Counted from the first letter of the stretch, positions 7,928 through 17,467 are shown. The stretch: 64,000 bases of DNA from Opitutaceae bacterium (GCA_016794625.1 JAEUGY010000114.1:62001-126000); one strand, 5' to 3'. A program made the numbers and translations. The notes: a model not told the origin generated them from the sequence alone.

Positions 7928-9823
7928 TCAGGGAGCGCCAGCGGGGCCGTCGGTCAGGGTCAGCGCCGCTGCGTCGAGGGTTCGGCGAAGGGAGCCGTGG
8001 GTGATGACGAGGCGACGGGAATGCAACTCGGCGTTAAGGTGCGGGCTCTCGAACAGCTTCCACGCGGCATAGTTGACCGGCTTGCCATCGAGCACGGGGG
8101 GCTTGCCGTAGGTGAAGCTGACCGTCTTGCCGCGCAGGGTCTTCAGTTTGACCGATGGCACCGGATCGAGGGTAAACGTGAGAGGCAGGGCACGCATCGC
8201 CGCCTGGAAGGCCTCGAAGCTCGCGAATTCCGACACGCTCGCGGCCTGGACGATGGTGCCGTTCTTCAGGTGTTCGCTGACCAGCAGCCGTCCGCCGAGG
8301 TCGCGACGCTGTTTGGCCCAGCCGCTGTTGAAGTGCAGGTACGGGATCCAGCGGTAGGGCGCGAGCGGGCGGTAGGCGAGGTAGGCGTTTCCGCCGCGGG
8401 CGAAGATCCAGCCGGAGGCGTCCTCGGTCACGTCCTTCAGATCCTTGGAGAAGAACCCGTTGATCTGGGGGAAGCGTTCGCCCCGGGCGATGTCGTAGAG
8501 GGCGATGACCGTATCGAGCGATTGGAACACCTGCTCGTAGGGCGAGCAGCCCATGACCTTGTCCGGCGAGTTGTAGGACGGTTTGCCCTCGAAGGTCACG
8601 GCGTTGACCATGGGCTCCGGATAGGTGGCGAAATAGGTCTGCATCACACGGCCCGACGCGTGGGGATGGAGCGAGAACATCGTGTTGTGCTTTCCGCGAG
8701 GGTCGGGCTCGGCCCAGGTTACGTCCCAGACATGGGTCTGGATCGGGTCGGCCAGCCCGCCCTGATAGGAGCCGACGGCATAGTCCGTGCGCATGTAGCT
8801 GGTCTTGTAGATCGGAGCCCACTCGACATCGCTGAAGCGCCACCGCCGACGCGTGCGTTTGTGGTCGCGGTGCTCGTAGTCCCCATTGCGGTCGACTGCG
8901 ATGCGATAGATGACCTCGGGCAGTTCGTAGGCGGTGCCGGCGAAGGAGAAATACACGCCCCAGATGGCGTAGGCGGCGGGCGGCGGGGTGTTGCCGAAGA
9001 GCAGCCAGCTGAAGTGGGAAACCATGCCGTTCCACCGTTCGATCACCGAACCCTCGTCGGTGCGGGCACTGGGGCCGCGGAGCACGCCCTGGAGGCTGGT
9101 CTCGGCGAGTTCGGCGAAGAGCCAGTCGAGCATGATGTGGCCGCGCTTGCTCATCTCCGGGTCGCGGGCCCAGGCCTTGAGGAAGAGCAGGGGAATGGCG
9201 TATTCACCAATGTAATGCGTGGGGTTGAACTCGCCCTGGCCGACCGTGGTCGCGAGGTCCATCCAGTGCGTCAGATAGGCCTTGGCCTCGGCCCGGTTCT
9301 CCGCCGAACTCAGACCGGTGTACCACTGGTCGCCGGCGTCGTCCGGGTACAGCTCGTTCATCAGGTAGAGCGAGACGTAGTACATGACGAAGTGGTTCTC
9401 GGTGTCGCCGCGGATCTGCCGCGACGTCCGCCAGGCCGCGCGGATCGAAGCCTGCGCCTCCGGGGACAGCAGGTCGCGGCCGGTGTAGGCGAGGCAGACG
9501 GTCGGGAACATCCAGAACGGCCCCGTGCCCGGCTGGCGCATGAGCTCGATCACCCGGCGCGAGCAGCCCTCGACGTCCTGGCGGCGTATCAGCCGGGCAA
9601 TGACCTCGGCGATGTCGAAGTTGGCGGGGTCGTCCGTGCGGTACTTGGTGTCGCCCGCCACCCAGTCGATGACTTCGTTGAGCCGGGCGTGGTAGGCCTT
9701 TCGGCGCTCGGCCGGGTCCGCGATCACCTCGCGCGAGGGCATCGGCCCGGAGAACGAGGGTTGCGCCCGCAGCGAAGGAAGGGCGCAGAGCAGCAGGCAG
9801 GCGAAAAGAGAAAGGTGTTTCAT
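7928..9823 (-). CDS. Large secreted protein, possibly a polysaccharide-lyase-like enzyme
   Basis: This 631-aa protein starts at ATG 9823 with a signal peptide (MKHLSLFACLLLCALPSLRAQ). The longer open frame to 9910 is rejected because its extra residues come from an inverted repeat. The first 350 residues are helix-rich with many aromatic residues (ENHFVMYYVSLYLMNELYP, EFNPTHYIGEYAIPLLFLKAW, GMVSHFSWLLFGNTPP), which recalls the alpha/alpha toroid of heparinase or alginate-lyase-like proteins. The C-terminal third looks beta-rich. I cannot match it to a named family. It lies between the epimerase-like gene and an Asp-box protein, all on the minus strand, in a carbohydrate-use neighbourhood. A degradative enzyme for an acidic polysaccharide is a guess from shape and context only. 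Confidence 0.65.
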   Translation of the reverse strand: MKHLSLFACLLLCALPSLRAQPSFSGPMPSREVIADPAERRKAYHARLNEVIDWVAGDTKYRTDDPANFDIAEVIARLIRRQDVEGCSRRVIELMRQPGTGPFWMFPTVCLAYTGRDLLSPEAQASIRAAWRTSRQIRGDTENHFVMYYVSLYLMNELYPDDAGDQWYTGLSSAENRAEAKAYLTHWMDLATTVGQGEFNPTHYIGEYAIPLLFLKAWARDPEMSKRGHIMLDWLFAELAETSLQGVLRGPSARTDEGSVIERWNGMVSHFSWLLFGNTPPPAAYAIWGVYFSFAGTAYELPEVIYRIAVDRNGDYEHRDHKRTRRRWRFSDVEWAPIYKTSYMRTDYAVGSYQGGLADPIQTHVWDVTWAEPDPRGKHNTMFSLHPHASGRVMQTYFATYPEPMVNAVTFEGKPSYNSPDKVMGCSPYEQVFQSLDTVIALYDIARGERFPQINGFFSKDLKDVTEDASGWIFARGGNAYLAYRPLAPYRWIPYLHFNSGWAKQRRDLGGRLLVSEHLKNGTIVQAASVSEFASFEAFQAAMRALPLTFTLDPVPSVKLKTLRGKTVSFTYGKPPVLDGKPVNYAAWKLFESPHLNAELHSRRLVITHGSLRRTLDAAALTLTDGPAGAP

Positions 9824-9847
9824 GGCGGAAGGGGTGAGAGGTGAAAT

Positions 9848-9923
9848 GTAGGGCCGCGCCTTGCGCGCGTGCCTGGGTGGGTCCGTGTACGACGTCAGGC
9901 ACGCGTGCAAGGCGCGGCCCTAC
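9848..9923. repeat. Large inverted repeat between two secreted-protein genes
   Basis: Two 28-nt arms (9848-9875 and 9896-9923) are reverse complements with one mismatch and enclose a 20-nt loop. The arms contain AGGGCCGCGCCTTGC. There is no T-tract. It fills most of the 118-bp gap between the genes at 7928-9823 and 9942-10988 and differs in sequence from the other repeat family in this window. Confidence 0.75.
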
Positions 9924-9941
9924 CGTGGGGTAGTCGGCGGT

Positions 9942-10988
9942 TTATTTCTTGCCGACGGCGGGGGCGTTGATGCGCGGCACCGTGATGAACGCATTGACCC
10001 GGGAGCCATCGAGCGCCTCGCGGGTCCAGGTGCGACCGAAGTCGTCCGAGGCGAACAACGTCTGGCCGACGACGCTGGCCAGCAACCGTCCGGTGGCGGG
10101 TTCGATGCCGACCCGCCAGACCTGCGCCGGAGCGGGCAGCCCGAGGTTGCGCGACTGCCAGGTCTTGCCCCCGTCTTCGGTCGTGAGCACCCCATGCCCC
10201 CAGCTCCCGATGACCAGGCGCTGCGGCTGCGTGGGGTCCATCGCAATGTTGTAGAGGGCGTGGTCGGTCGGGACCGTGGGAAACTGTTTCCAGGTGTCGC
10301 CCTGGTCCTGCGAAGCCCAGGCGCCGTCGCGATCGGTGACCGCGACCCAGATCTTGGGATCGTGCCAGGATTGCTGCAGGTCATTGACCGTTCCGCGGGT
10401 CATCAACACCCGCCGCCATCGCTGCCCGCCGTCGCGCGTCAGGTGGATGCCCGTTTCGCACCCGGCGAGCACGCGCCCCTGGCGGGTGCGGTCGACCTCG
10501 ATCGCCTGAGTGTACTTGCCCCGGTCCGGCAGACCCTTTTCCCGCCGCGTCCAGGTGCGGCCGCGGTCGGTGGAGACGGCGACGCCGTTCACGAATGCCA
10601 GGTAGACGTGGTCCGGGGCGTTTGGATCCACTGCGACGTCGCGACCCTCGGTGATGCCCCAGCCCGTGGTGATCTGCCAGGTCTGGCCGCCGTCCAGCGT
10701 GCGCCAGCAGCCATTCAGGGCCGAGGTATAGAAGACCCGGCGATCGCGCGGATCGAAGGCGACCCCGGTCAAGGTCGTGTCATTGTAGCCCAGATGGGCC
10801 CAGCCCTGGGCCGGATCGCGCTGGAAGAGCCCGTTGGTGGTGACGATTTTCGAACCGACGACATAATTGCGGTTCAGCGTCGCGCAGATGAAGAAGTCGA
10901 GAGGAGGTACGGCCGCGGCCCGGCTCAGCGGCAGCAGGCCGGCGACAATGAGACACCACCAGGAGAAGGAACGAACGTGGGACAACAT
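9942..10988 (-). CDS. Secreted Asp-box (BNR/sialidase-like) beta-propeller protein
   Basis: This 348-aa protein starts at ATG 10988 with a signal peptide (MLSHVRSFSWWCLIVAGLLPLSRAAA). Six Asp-box motifs of the S/T-x-D-x-G-x-T-W type are visible: TLDGGQTW, STDRGRTW, TRDGGQRW, SQDQGDTW, TEDGGKTW and SDDFGRTW. They mark a sialidase-like or VPS10-like propeller. The fold is clear, but the Arg triad of true sialidases is not evident, so enzymatic activity should not be assumed. The protein is probably periplasmic or extracellular. The pyrimidine-rich leader is CCTCGTTTTCGC. It lies downstream of the GH3-like gene on the same strand with a 170-bp gap, so it is probably a separate transcript. Confidence 0.75.
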   Translation of the reverse strand: MLSHVRSFSWWCLIVAGLLPLSRAAAVPPLDFFICATLNRNYVVGSKIVTTNGLFQRDPAQGWAHLGYNDTTLTGVAFDPRDRRVFYTSALNGCWRTLDGGQTWQITTGWGITEGRDVAVDPNAPDHVYLAFVNGVAVSTDRGRTWTRREKGLPDRGKYTQAIEVDRTRQGRVLAGCETGIHLTRDGGQRWRRVLMTRGTVNDLQQSWHDPKIWVAVTDRDGAWASQDQGDTWKQFPTVPTDHALYNIAMDPTQPQRLVIGSWGHGVLTTEDGGKTWQSRNLGLPAPAQVWRVGIEPATGRLLASVVGQTLFASDDFGRTWTREALDGSRVNAFITVPRINAPAVGKK

Positions 10989-11158
10989 GCGAAAACGAGG
11001 ATCGGTGAGGGGCGGGTAGGAGGGGATCGAGACGATGCAGACACGACACCGCGGAAGCTCAAGCGCAGCGGCAGTCGCACCGTTCAGCTTCTGAACGCCC
11101 GACGAGAAGATGGAAATCACCAAAATGGACGAAGTGGGGTGGGTTCTGGCGTTTCCGG

Positions 11159-12757
11159 TCAACTTTGGCGGGTGAACCAGGCCGTCCACCCTCCCTCCTG
11201 GGCCAGCGCCGGTGGCTTGAGTTCGCCAAGCCGGCGTTGCGGGCCCAGGCGTTCGATGTACCGCTGGAATGCACAGGGTCCGGCCGGCACGACCCGGGCG
11301 CGTTCGAGCTGTCCGAGACGCCGGCACCAATCGTAGTGAGGATTCTGACACAGCAGACGGTCGAGCTGCGCTTCGTCCGGGGCGGGGCCGCAGTCCCAAA
11401 GGAGCGCGTAGTGCCCGCGGGTGCCATCGCCCTCCGGTGCGAGCATGGCAAACGGAGACTCACCGACCGTGTCGCGAACCAGCCCGCGGAGCACGGCGGC
11501 GACAAAGTCCTCTGAGAGTTTCTCCCCGAACCGGTCGGAGACCGCTCCTGCGCGGCCGACGAACTCCAGGCAGGGCGTGGCGGCCAGCCGGCCGGTCACA
11601 CGCACGCAGTCCCCGAGCCGGTACCGCCACAGTCCTCCACCGGTCGTGAGCACGACCTCGTAGACCGCGCCGACCCTGAGTGTCTCGAGCGACTCAAGCC
11701 GGCCCTCGGGGTCGAGGAACTCATAGACATGGGAGCCCACCGCGAGAGGCTGTTGTCCGGCGAAGGGCAGCGTGACCACCCCTTCGGTGGCGAGCAGGCC
11801 CTTGGGCTGGAGAGTGACCCGAGGGAATCGGCGCGCCACCTCCGCCGCGGCGAGGGCGGCGTGGCCCTGGGTCCAGCAGCTGATGACGGAGAGCCCCGGC
11901 CAAACGTCCGCTAGGCGGTCGGGCCCCAGACTGCGGAGTCGGCGGGCGCGGGCAGGGTTCGCCCTGAGGGCGAGCGCCCTCACCACCGCGGCCGGGACCG
12001 GGCGCGCGGGGGCGAGCCGGCCCGTTGCGATCACTTCCAGCGCCTCCTCCCAATTCCCACGCAGCGAGTTGAGGACGAGGAGCAGAAAGGAGGGATGCCA
12101 GACGGAGATCACGCCGAGCCGCGCCTGGCGCAGTAGGCAGACGGCCGTCAGCAGATTGAAGGTATCGCGGTTCGTCAGCGTCCGCAGCGCGGAGGGAGCC
12201 GCTAGTGCGGACGCGACGAGGCGTTGCCGCAGTCCGCCGAGGTACTGGCTGTCGTCTTCGAAACCGACCGGCACCGCCGAGTCAGCCCAGGCAGCGAGGT
12301 CAGGGGCGGGTGAGATCGCCCAGTAGGACGGACCGAGCAAGGCGCGTGGATGGGCCCGGTAAAGATCGCAGATCCAGGGACCGATCGCCGCCTGGAACTC
12401 ACGTTGGAGGGACGCGGTGAACGGGATGAGCTTGGCTGCTCCCGACGAACCGCTGGTGGGGACCAGGTGGGTGACGGGGTCACGTCCGAGCGGATTCGGT
12501 TCCCCCCGGCGGATGCGTTCGATCGCCGGCGCGAGCTCCTCGTACGTATGCAACGGCACCTGCCGGACGAAGGCGGAGGCACCATCGATCCGGTCGAAGT
12601 GGTGCTGACGTCCGAATTCGGTGGCTGCGTGGCGGGAGATCAGGGTGCGCAGCAATCGAGCCTGCGTCCCAAGCGGATCCGCCAGTTGACGCAGAAAGCG
12701 CGAACGGGCGCCGGTCTGCGAGGCCAGCCAGGCGAGGTTGGCCATCACCGGCATCAT
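11159..12757 (-). CDS. GH3-family acyl-adenylating enzyme (acyl acid-amido synthetase-like)
   Basis: This 532-aa protein matches the GH3 (auxin-responsive promoter) family of the ANL adenylating superfamily. The phosphate-binding motif I is PTSGSSGAAKLIPFT. Later it has CWTQGHAALAAAEVARRFP, LLATEG, the YRLGD motif in GGGLWRYRLGDCVRV, and FGEKLSEDF. GH3 enzymes activate a carboxylic acid as the acyl-AMP and pass it to an amine, usually an amino acid. It is the last gene of a minus-strand operon and its ATG overlaps the stop of the upstream gene (ATGA). The context of GNAT-like proteins, radical SAM enzymes and a desaturase suggests a fatty or aromatic acid substrate. Bacterial GH3 homologues are little characterised, so the substrate and acceptor are open. 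Confidence 0.85.
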   Translation of the reverse strand: MMPVMANLAWLASQTGARSRFLRQLADPLGTQARLLRTLISRHAATEFGRQHHFDRIDGASAFVRQVPLHTYEELAPAIERIRRGEPNPLGRDPVTHLVPTSGSSGAAKLIPFTASLQREFQAAIGPWICDLYRAHPRALLGPSYWAISPAPDLAAWADSAVPVGFEDDSQYLGGLRQRLVASALAAPSALRTLTNRDTFNLLTAVCLLRQARLGVISVWHPSFLLLVLNSLRGNWEEALEVIATGRLAPARPVPAAVVRALALRANPARARRLRSLGPDRLADVWPGLSVISCWTQGHAALAAAEVARRFPRVTLQPKGLLATEGVVTLPFAGQQPLAVGSHVYEFLDPEGRLESLETLRVGAVYEVVLTTGGGLWRYRLGDCVRVTGRLAATPCLEFVGRAGAVSDRFGEKLSEDFVAAVLRGLVRDTVGESPFAMLAPEGDGTRGHYALLWDCGPAPDEAQLDRLLCQNPHYDWCRRLGQLERARVVPAGPCAFQRYIERLGPQRRLGELKPPALAQEGGWTAWFTRQS

Positions 12758-13479
12758 GCGGGGAGTGGGGTCGACATCCGCCGGCCCGCCGGAGTAAGGT
12801 TGGCCTCAGTCAGTTCAGTGAGGCAGACCAGTTCGTCGCCCGAGCGATGGCCCGGATTCTTTCGCAGAAAGTAAGCGACGTGGGGATCGCGTTCCCGACC
12901 CGGGGGTGGGTCACGGAACGGAGGCCGCAGTCGCTGCGGACGGGCGAAGCGAACGATGCCCGATTCCGGCAGGTAGGCGCGACCGAAGCGCTCCCGAGCG
13001 AGGGCATCCATGAGCTGCGCGGTCGGCGCCGGGGTGGGGACATCATGGCGGGGAAAAAACTCCCGCCAGAACACCGGGAGGAACCGATAGGTGCGGAATC
13101 CGGAGGACAACAGCAGCCAATAGTAACGTCCGTTCGGATACGAAGAGCGCAGACGATTGACGGTGGAGATCCAGGCTCGGGAGAGCAGAGGGCTTTGCCA
13201 CGCCTCCGGATCGACGATCGTGTCGCCAGAGTAGACCACCGTCGCCGGCCTGCCACCGGCTGTGGTTTCGTAGATGAGCAGGGTGCTGAAGCCGACGAGA
13301 GTGGATCCGCGCCGCAGAAGAATGACGTGGCTCTTTTCATTCAGGTCGGCCGTGAACTGCACCGGTTCAACTCCCTCGAAGTGCCGTTGAAGCAGGGTTT
13401 GCAGCTCGGCACGCAATGCGGGGGAGACATCGCTCCGGGGGATGGTCTGGGCGGTCAGAGGCTCGGGGACGGTGTTCAC
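12754..13479 (-). CDS. GNAT-like / hypothetical protein of the GH3-radical SAM operon
   Basis: This 241-aa protein overlaps both neighbours by 4 nt (ATGA at 12754-12757 and 13476-13479), so the three genes are probably translationally coupled. The strand-helix pattern (SHVILLRRGSTLVGFSTLLIYE, PATVVYSGDTIVDPEAW, GRYYWLLLSSGFRTYRFLPVFW) resembles an acetyltransferase core in which the cofactor loop is poorly conserved. I see no clear R/Q-x-x-G-x-G/A motif. No membrane segment or signal peptide is present. It is conserved in position rather than recognisable by motif, and a function in the cluster's acyl chemistry is inferred from context only. Confidence 0.65.
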   Translation of the reverse strand: MNTVPEPLTAQTIPRSDVSPALRAELQTLLQRHFEGVEPVQFTADLNEKSHVILLRRGSTLVGFSTLLIYETTAGGRPATVVYSGDTIVDPEAWQSPLLSRAWISTVNRLRSSYPNGRYYWLLLSSGFRTYRFLPVFWREFFPRHDVPTPAPTAQLMDALARERFGRAYLPESGIVRFARPQRLRPPFRDPPPGRERDPHVAYFLRKNPGHRSGDELVCLTELTEANLTPAGRRMSTPLPA

Positions 13480-14654
13480 AGCAGAGCAACCTCGGGGTGC
13501 CAGGGCGGAGCGGGGGAGGCAACGGTTGAGCTACCGGTGTCCCCCGCCCACGTCACCCGGTGAAGGGTACTGCCGGTGCGACGCGCGCGAAGGGCGGCGA
13601 AGGCGCGGTCCCGTGCGGATTCGCCGGCTCCGTGTCCCAGCACCAGGTAGTGCAGCCCTCGCGTGGCGGCGAGCGCACGGGCAAGGTCGGCGAGCGGCGG
13701 CAGGGTCTCGAAGGCGTCGCGCCGACAGAGCAGGGGGCTGAGGTAGGCGAGACGTAGCGATCCGCCGGGCGCGGGCAGGAGGGGCCGACGTCGGAGGAAG
13801 GAGAAGATGTTATAGGCGTGACGCAGCAGATCAAGCGGGGGAGCGTAGCCGTCGACGACGATCTGACGGAAGGCACGCTGGTCCCAGAGAGCGCACGCCG
13901 CGACACACTGGTTCCCGCGGTGGAGCAGAAGAAAGTCGCGCGGCTCCAATCCGTGGCGCGCGAGTCGGGCGAGCAGGTTTTCGCTCCAGACGAGCGCGAG
14001 CGGGTGCTCGCGGGCGAGCCCGTTCAGCGCCGCCGTGAGCCCGGCTGGAGTGACCGCAGTTCCAGGGGTGATGCGCAGACCTGCCCGGGCGAGGGCGGCC
14101 TCGGCTCGAAGTCGGAGGCGGTGGGCGGCGTTGGGAGCGGGAACGTTGAGTACGAACGTGGAGTAGCCGCCCGCGCGCGTGTAGAGGGGTCGTCCGGGCC
14201 CCGGCCGTTCCAGGACAGTGCGGGCGCGGGTGTTGTCGTCGAGGATGCTGGTGAAATAGAGCGCGGCAGGCCGCTCGGACAAGGCTTGGGCGAAGGCGCG
14301 GAAACCGTCGCGGACCAGCGCCCCCCGTCGGACCGCGTCCGAGGCAAGACGGAGTTGGCAGAGGTAGCCGCAGCGTTGGGGCCGCCCATCGATGAAGCGA
14401 TCCTGGACCGTGCAGCGCCCGAGCGCGACCACACGGCCGGCCTGCCGTGCCACGAGGAGGGTCTCCTCGGCGCCGCCCAGAGCCGTGGCGCCGAGGTAGG
14501 AAGGCTCCTGCGTCAGCCGCAACCGAAGTGAACCTGCGAGCGGCGCAGCGTGGAGCAGACGACGAACCTCCGCGTCGTCCTCCGGGCGCAGGAAGTGGAA
14601 TGAGGTCTCTGAACGGGCGGGGTTCACTGTGCCGGGATCAAGGAACCCGTCCAC
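13476..14654 (-). CDS. GNAT-superfamily N-acyltransferase-like protein
   Basis: This 392-aa protein starts at ATG 14654, which overlaps the end of the upstream radical SAM gene by 31 nt. The first part is GNAT-like: FHFLRPEDDAEVRRLLHAAP, then ETLLVARQAGRVVALGRCTVQDRFIDGRP, and CGYLCQLRLASDAVRRGALV before ALYFTSILDDNTRA. The second half (LALVWSENLLARLARHGLEP, FLLLHRGNQCVAACALWDQR) looks like a second, degenerate GNAT fold, giving a tandem arrangement. The expected chemistry is transfer of an acyl group from CoA or ACP to an amine, but no substrate is indicated. It probably acts in the cytosol with the adenylating and radical SAM enzymes of the same operon. Confidence 0.7.
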   Translation of the reverse strand: MDGFLDPGTVNPARSETSFHFLRPEDDAEVRRLLHAAPLAGSLRLRLTQEPSYLGATALGGAEETLLVARQAGRVVALGRCTVQDRFIDGRPQRCGYLCQLRLASDAVRRGALVRDGFRAFAQALSERPAALYFTSILDDNTRARTVLERPGPGRPLYTRAGGYSTFVLNVPAPNAAHRLRLRAEAALARAGLRITPGTAVTPAGLTAALNGLAREHPLALVWSENLLARLARHGLEPRDFLLLHRGNQCVAACALWDQRAFRQIVVDGYAPPLDLLRHAYNIFSFLRRRPLLPAPGGSLRLAYLSPLLCRRDAFETLPPLADLARALAATRGLHYLVLGHGAGESARDRAFAALRARRTGSTLHRVTWAGDTGSSTVASPAPPWHPEVALL

Positions 14655-15979
14655 GCTTCATCTCCTAGCGGATAGTGGTCACGCCGGCTCACATCGCTGC
14701 GGTGCAGCGCATTGATGAGGTAAAAGTTGCGCCACATGAAGCCGTTCGACCGGTTGACCGGGTCGAATCCGCGCCGGAGGATGCTGGGCCACGAGTAGAA
14801 CTGCCGCCGGGCCTCGAGGCAGCCCTGCCGCAGCCGCTCCGGGTCCATGCCGCGCGGCTGGAAGGGAATGCGGTTGTAGCTGTAGCGGTCATCCAGCCAC
14901 CAGGACTCGTAGAGCAGCCGGTTCTCCGTCCGCAGCCGTTCGTAAAGGGGGGTTCCCGGGAACGGAGTCAGGTGGTTGAAGGCGGCGATGTAAAGGGCGT
15001 GCTCCCGCGCGAAGTCAACCGTCGGCGCAAAGCTGTCCGGGGTGTCTCCGTCGTAGCCGAAGATGAAGGTACCATAAACACGGATACGGTGGCGGCGCAG
15101 ATTGCCCAGCGCTTTCTCGAAACCACCGCGCTGGGTGTTGAAGGTCTTGTTCATCGCCTTCAGGTTCGCCGGGTTGAGGCTTTCGAAACCGATCAGCACG
15201 CCCTGGCATCCGCTGCGCACGAGCAGATCGAGAAACTCCTCGTCATGCGCGGCGTTGATGCTCGCCTGGCTGACCCAGCGCAGACCGAGCGGAATGAGGG
15301 CGCGAAAGAACTCCTTGGCCTGGGGCAGGTTGGAGGTGATGTTGTCGTCGACGAAGAAGAACAGTTTCTTCTCGTGCTTCATCCGTGAGAGCTCCTCGAG
15401 AATGTCGTCGACCGGGCGCCGCGTCTGGGTCGACTCGAAGACGGTCTGCACGGCACAGAAGTCGCACTTGAAGTGACACCCCCGCCCGGCCTCGACCAGG
15501 CCGATCGGCAGGTAGCGTTTTCCACGGAAGATGGAGCGGTCGGGCCGCAACCCCGCGAGCGAGGGTCGGGTTTCCTGACGGTAGCGCCTTTGCAGGCGGC
15601 CGTGTCGAGCGTCGTCCACCACCAACGGCCAGGTGAGCTCCGCCTCGCCGGTCACCACGCTCTCGGCGTGCCGGGCGACCTCGTCGGGACAAAGGGAGGC
15701 GTGAAACCCGCCCATCACCACAGGCACCTTGCGCCGACGGTACTCGGAGGCGATCTGGTAGGCGCGTTTTGCCGTGTAGGTCTCGACGCTGAGCGCGACG
15801 AGATCGGTGGGTTCGTCGAACGGAATCACCTCCATCCGGTCATCATAGAACCGTACGTCGACATCCCGCGGTGTCAGTCCGGCCAGCGTCGCCGCGGGCA
15901 GGGGCTCCATTTGCCACGTGCGGATGTACCTCTGGCCCGGACGCCGACCGATGCAGGGATGGACCAGCGTGATGCGCAT
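14624..15979 (-). CDS. B12-binding domain radical SAM enzyme (first of two)
   Basis: This 451-aa protein has an N-terminal cobalamin-binding-like Rossmann domain (residues about 1-140, with VPVVMGGFHASLCPDEVARH) followed by a radical SAM domain. The [4Fe-4S] cysteines are C168, C172 and C175 in GRGCHFKCDFC. LEAGRGCH-type entry, KLFFFVDDNITSN and GVLIGFESLNPANLKAMNK are typical of class B-like enzymes. The C-terminal region (TPFPGTPLYERLRTENRLL) is the usual extension. Such enzymes often methylate unactivated carbons or rearrange skeletons, and hopanoid and polyketide pathways use them. It is 7 nt downstream of a second enzyme of the same type, and the two are only moderately similar. The product is unknown. 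Confidence 0.85.
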   Translation of the reverse strand: MRITLVHPCIGRRPGQRYIRTWQMEPLPAATLAGLTPRDVDVRFYDDRMEVIPFDEPTDLVALSVETYTAKRAYQIASEYRRRKVPVVMGGFHASLCPDEVARHAESVVTGEAELTWPLVVDDARHGRLQRRYRQETRPSLAGLRPDRSIFRGKRYLPIGLVEAGRGCHFKCDFCAVQTVFESTQTRRPVDDILEELSRMKHEKKLFFFVDDNITSNLPQAKEFFRALIPLGLRWVSQASINAAHDEEFLDLLVRSGCQGVLIGFESLNPANLKAMNKTFNTQRGGFEKALGNLRRHRIRVYGTFIFGYDGDTPDSFAPTVDFAREHALYIAAFNHLTPFPGTPLYERLRTENRLLYESWWLDDRYSYNRIPFQPRGMDPERLRQGCLEARRQFYSWPSILRRGFDPVNRSNGFMWRNFYLINALHRSDVSRRDHYPLGDEAWTGSLIPAQ

Positions 15980-15986
15980 GCGCGAC

Positions 15987-17372
15987 TCAGGCGGCCCGTG
16001 GGACGGAGGTCTCAGGGCGGGCGGGGGCGCGGCCGATGATCCAGTCGCAATTGTAGAACCGGCTCAGGTTGTTGGCATAGAACCGGTATCCGAGATTGGT
16101 GCCGAGCCTGACCGCCCACGGCGCAGGGGAATGACGGATACGCCGGAGGATCGAGCCGACGCTGTAGGCGTGTTTCCAGGCGGCCTCGATGCCGGTTTGC
16201 AGCTGTTCGACGGTCATCCGCGCCGGTCGGAAGACGACGTGCTGGGCGTCGTAGAGCTCCCAGTTGTGGGTAAGGATCCGACCCTCGGCGAGGAGCCGCT
16301 GGTACAGGGGCGTTGAGGGAAAGGGTGTCACCACGGCAAAGCGCGGGAGATCGATGTGGGCCTGCACGGCGAATTCGGCGGTTTTTAGGAAGACGTCGGG
16401 TTCGTCTTCGTCGAGGCCGAACACGAAGCAGCCCTGCAGGGCGATGCCATGGTCGTGCAGCCGCCGGACGACGAGACCGTAGTTTTCGGGCGAGTTGAAT
16501 CCCTTGTGGTTCTGCCGGAGGTTGGCCGGAGAGATGGACTCGAGTCCCATGAGCAGTCCACGGCACCCGCTCTTTGCGCAGAGGGAGAGCAACTCCGGAT
16601 CGTCGGCGAGCAGGACGGTGGCGAGCCCGTACCATTGCAGGCGCAGCGGGATGAGGGCGCGGAACAGCGCCAGCGCGTAGCCGCGGTGTGCGATGAGGTT
16701 GAGATCGATGAAGATCAGTTTCCGCGCCCCGTGCTGGCGGATGTCGGCGACCACCTCGTCCACTGGTTTCTGGAAGGGCTTGCGTCCCCACGCGGTCGGC
16801 ACGACGCAGAAGTCGCAGGCGTGTACGCAACCTCGGGTCGCCTCAAACACGTTGTTGGTGAGAAAGTGTGAACTCGGGAGCAGGTCGCGGCGCGGGAAAG
16901 GGCGGCCGCCGATGTCGAGCTCCGGGGCCTGGCGGTAGCGTGGTTGGAGCGTGCCGGCCCAGACATCGCGAAGGAGCTGGGGCCAGGTGTCCTCGGCGTA
17001 ACCCACGACGATGGAATCGGCGTGGGGCTGGGCGTCGTCGGGTACCAGGGTGACGTGTGGGCCGCCGAGCACGACGGTGATGCTGCGGGCACGAAACCGA
17101 TTGGCCAGTTCGTAGGCCCGCATGGCCGTGCCGGTGATGACCGTGAGTCCGACGAGATCGGCCTCGAGGTCATCGGGCACGTCGGCGATTCCCTCGTCGA
17201 TGAGTCGGACGTCCACCGGCAGGTCCTTCGGAATGAGGGCCGCAAGGGTCGTCAGCGTCAGCGGCTGGTAGCGCAGCGATTTCTTCCAGATACCTCCCCG
17301 GTGCCGGTAGAGCGGCCCCTTCGGTGAAATCAGCACCACCCGAAGGCGGCCGGACGTGTGTGCAGGCTTCAT
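15987..17372 (-). CDS. B12-binding domain radical SAM enzyme (second of two)
   Basis: This 461-aa protein has the same architecture as its neighbour: a cobalamin-binding-like domain (ITVVLGGPHVTLVPDD, ADSIVVGYAEDTWPQLL) and a radical SAM barrel with C182, C186 and C189 in TRGCVHACDFC. KLIFIDLNLIAHRGYALALF, GLLMGLESISPANLRQNHKG and CFVFGLDEDEPDVF follow, then VTPFPSTPLYQRLLAEGRIL. It is the first gene of the minus-strand operon that runs to the GH3-like gene. Upstream is a 95-bp divergent promoter region shared with the desaturase gene. Two different B12-radical SAM enzymes in one operon imply two radical steps or two substrates. Confidence 0.85.
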   Translation of the reverse strand: MKPAHTSGRLRVVLISPKGPLYRHRGGIWKKSLRYQPLTLTTLAALIPKDLPVDVRLIDEGIADVPDDLEADLVGLTVITGTAMRAYELANRFRARSITVVLGGPHVTLVPDDAQPHADSIVVGYAEDTWPQLLRDVWAGTLQPRYRQAPELDIGGRPFPRRDLLPSSHFLTNNVFEATRGCVHACDFCVVPTAWGRKPFQKPVDEVVADIRQHGARKLIFIDLNLIAHRGYALALFRALIPLRLQWYGLATVLLADDPELLSLCAKSGCRGLLMGLESISPANLRQNHKGFNSPENYGLVVRRLHDHGIALQGCFVFGLDEDEPDVFLKTAEFAVQAHIDLPRFAVVTPFPSTPLYQRLLAEGRILTHNWELYDAQHVVFRPARMTVEQLQTGIEAAWKHAYSVGSILRRIRHSPAPWAVRLGTNLGYRFYANNLSRFYNCDWIIGRAPARPETSVPRAA

Positions 17373-17467
17373 GGTAACGGCCAGGAGTTGGCGCTTGCTC
17401 TAGGTGGGAACCTGGCAAGCCTCAAGGTCATTCTCCCAGGGGCAGCCAGGCCCTTTTCTTCCAGGTC

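Noticed and set aside
7838..9844. Long open frame on the plus strand (668 codons)
   Set aside because: It is antisense to the secreted protein that has a signal peptide and sensible sequence; the composition is Gly/Arg/Val-rich without domain features.
9848..9923. Intrinsic terminator in the large inverted repeat
   Set aside because: There is no T-tract on either side and the loop is 20 nt; it is reported as a repeat instead.
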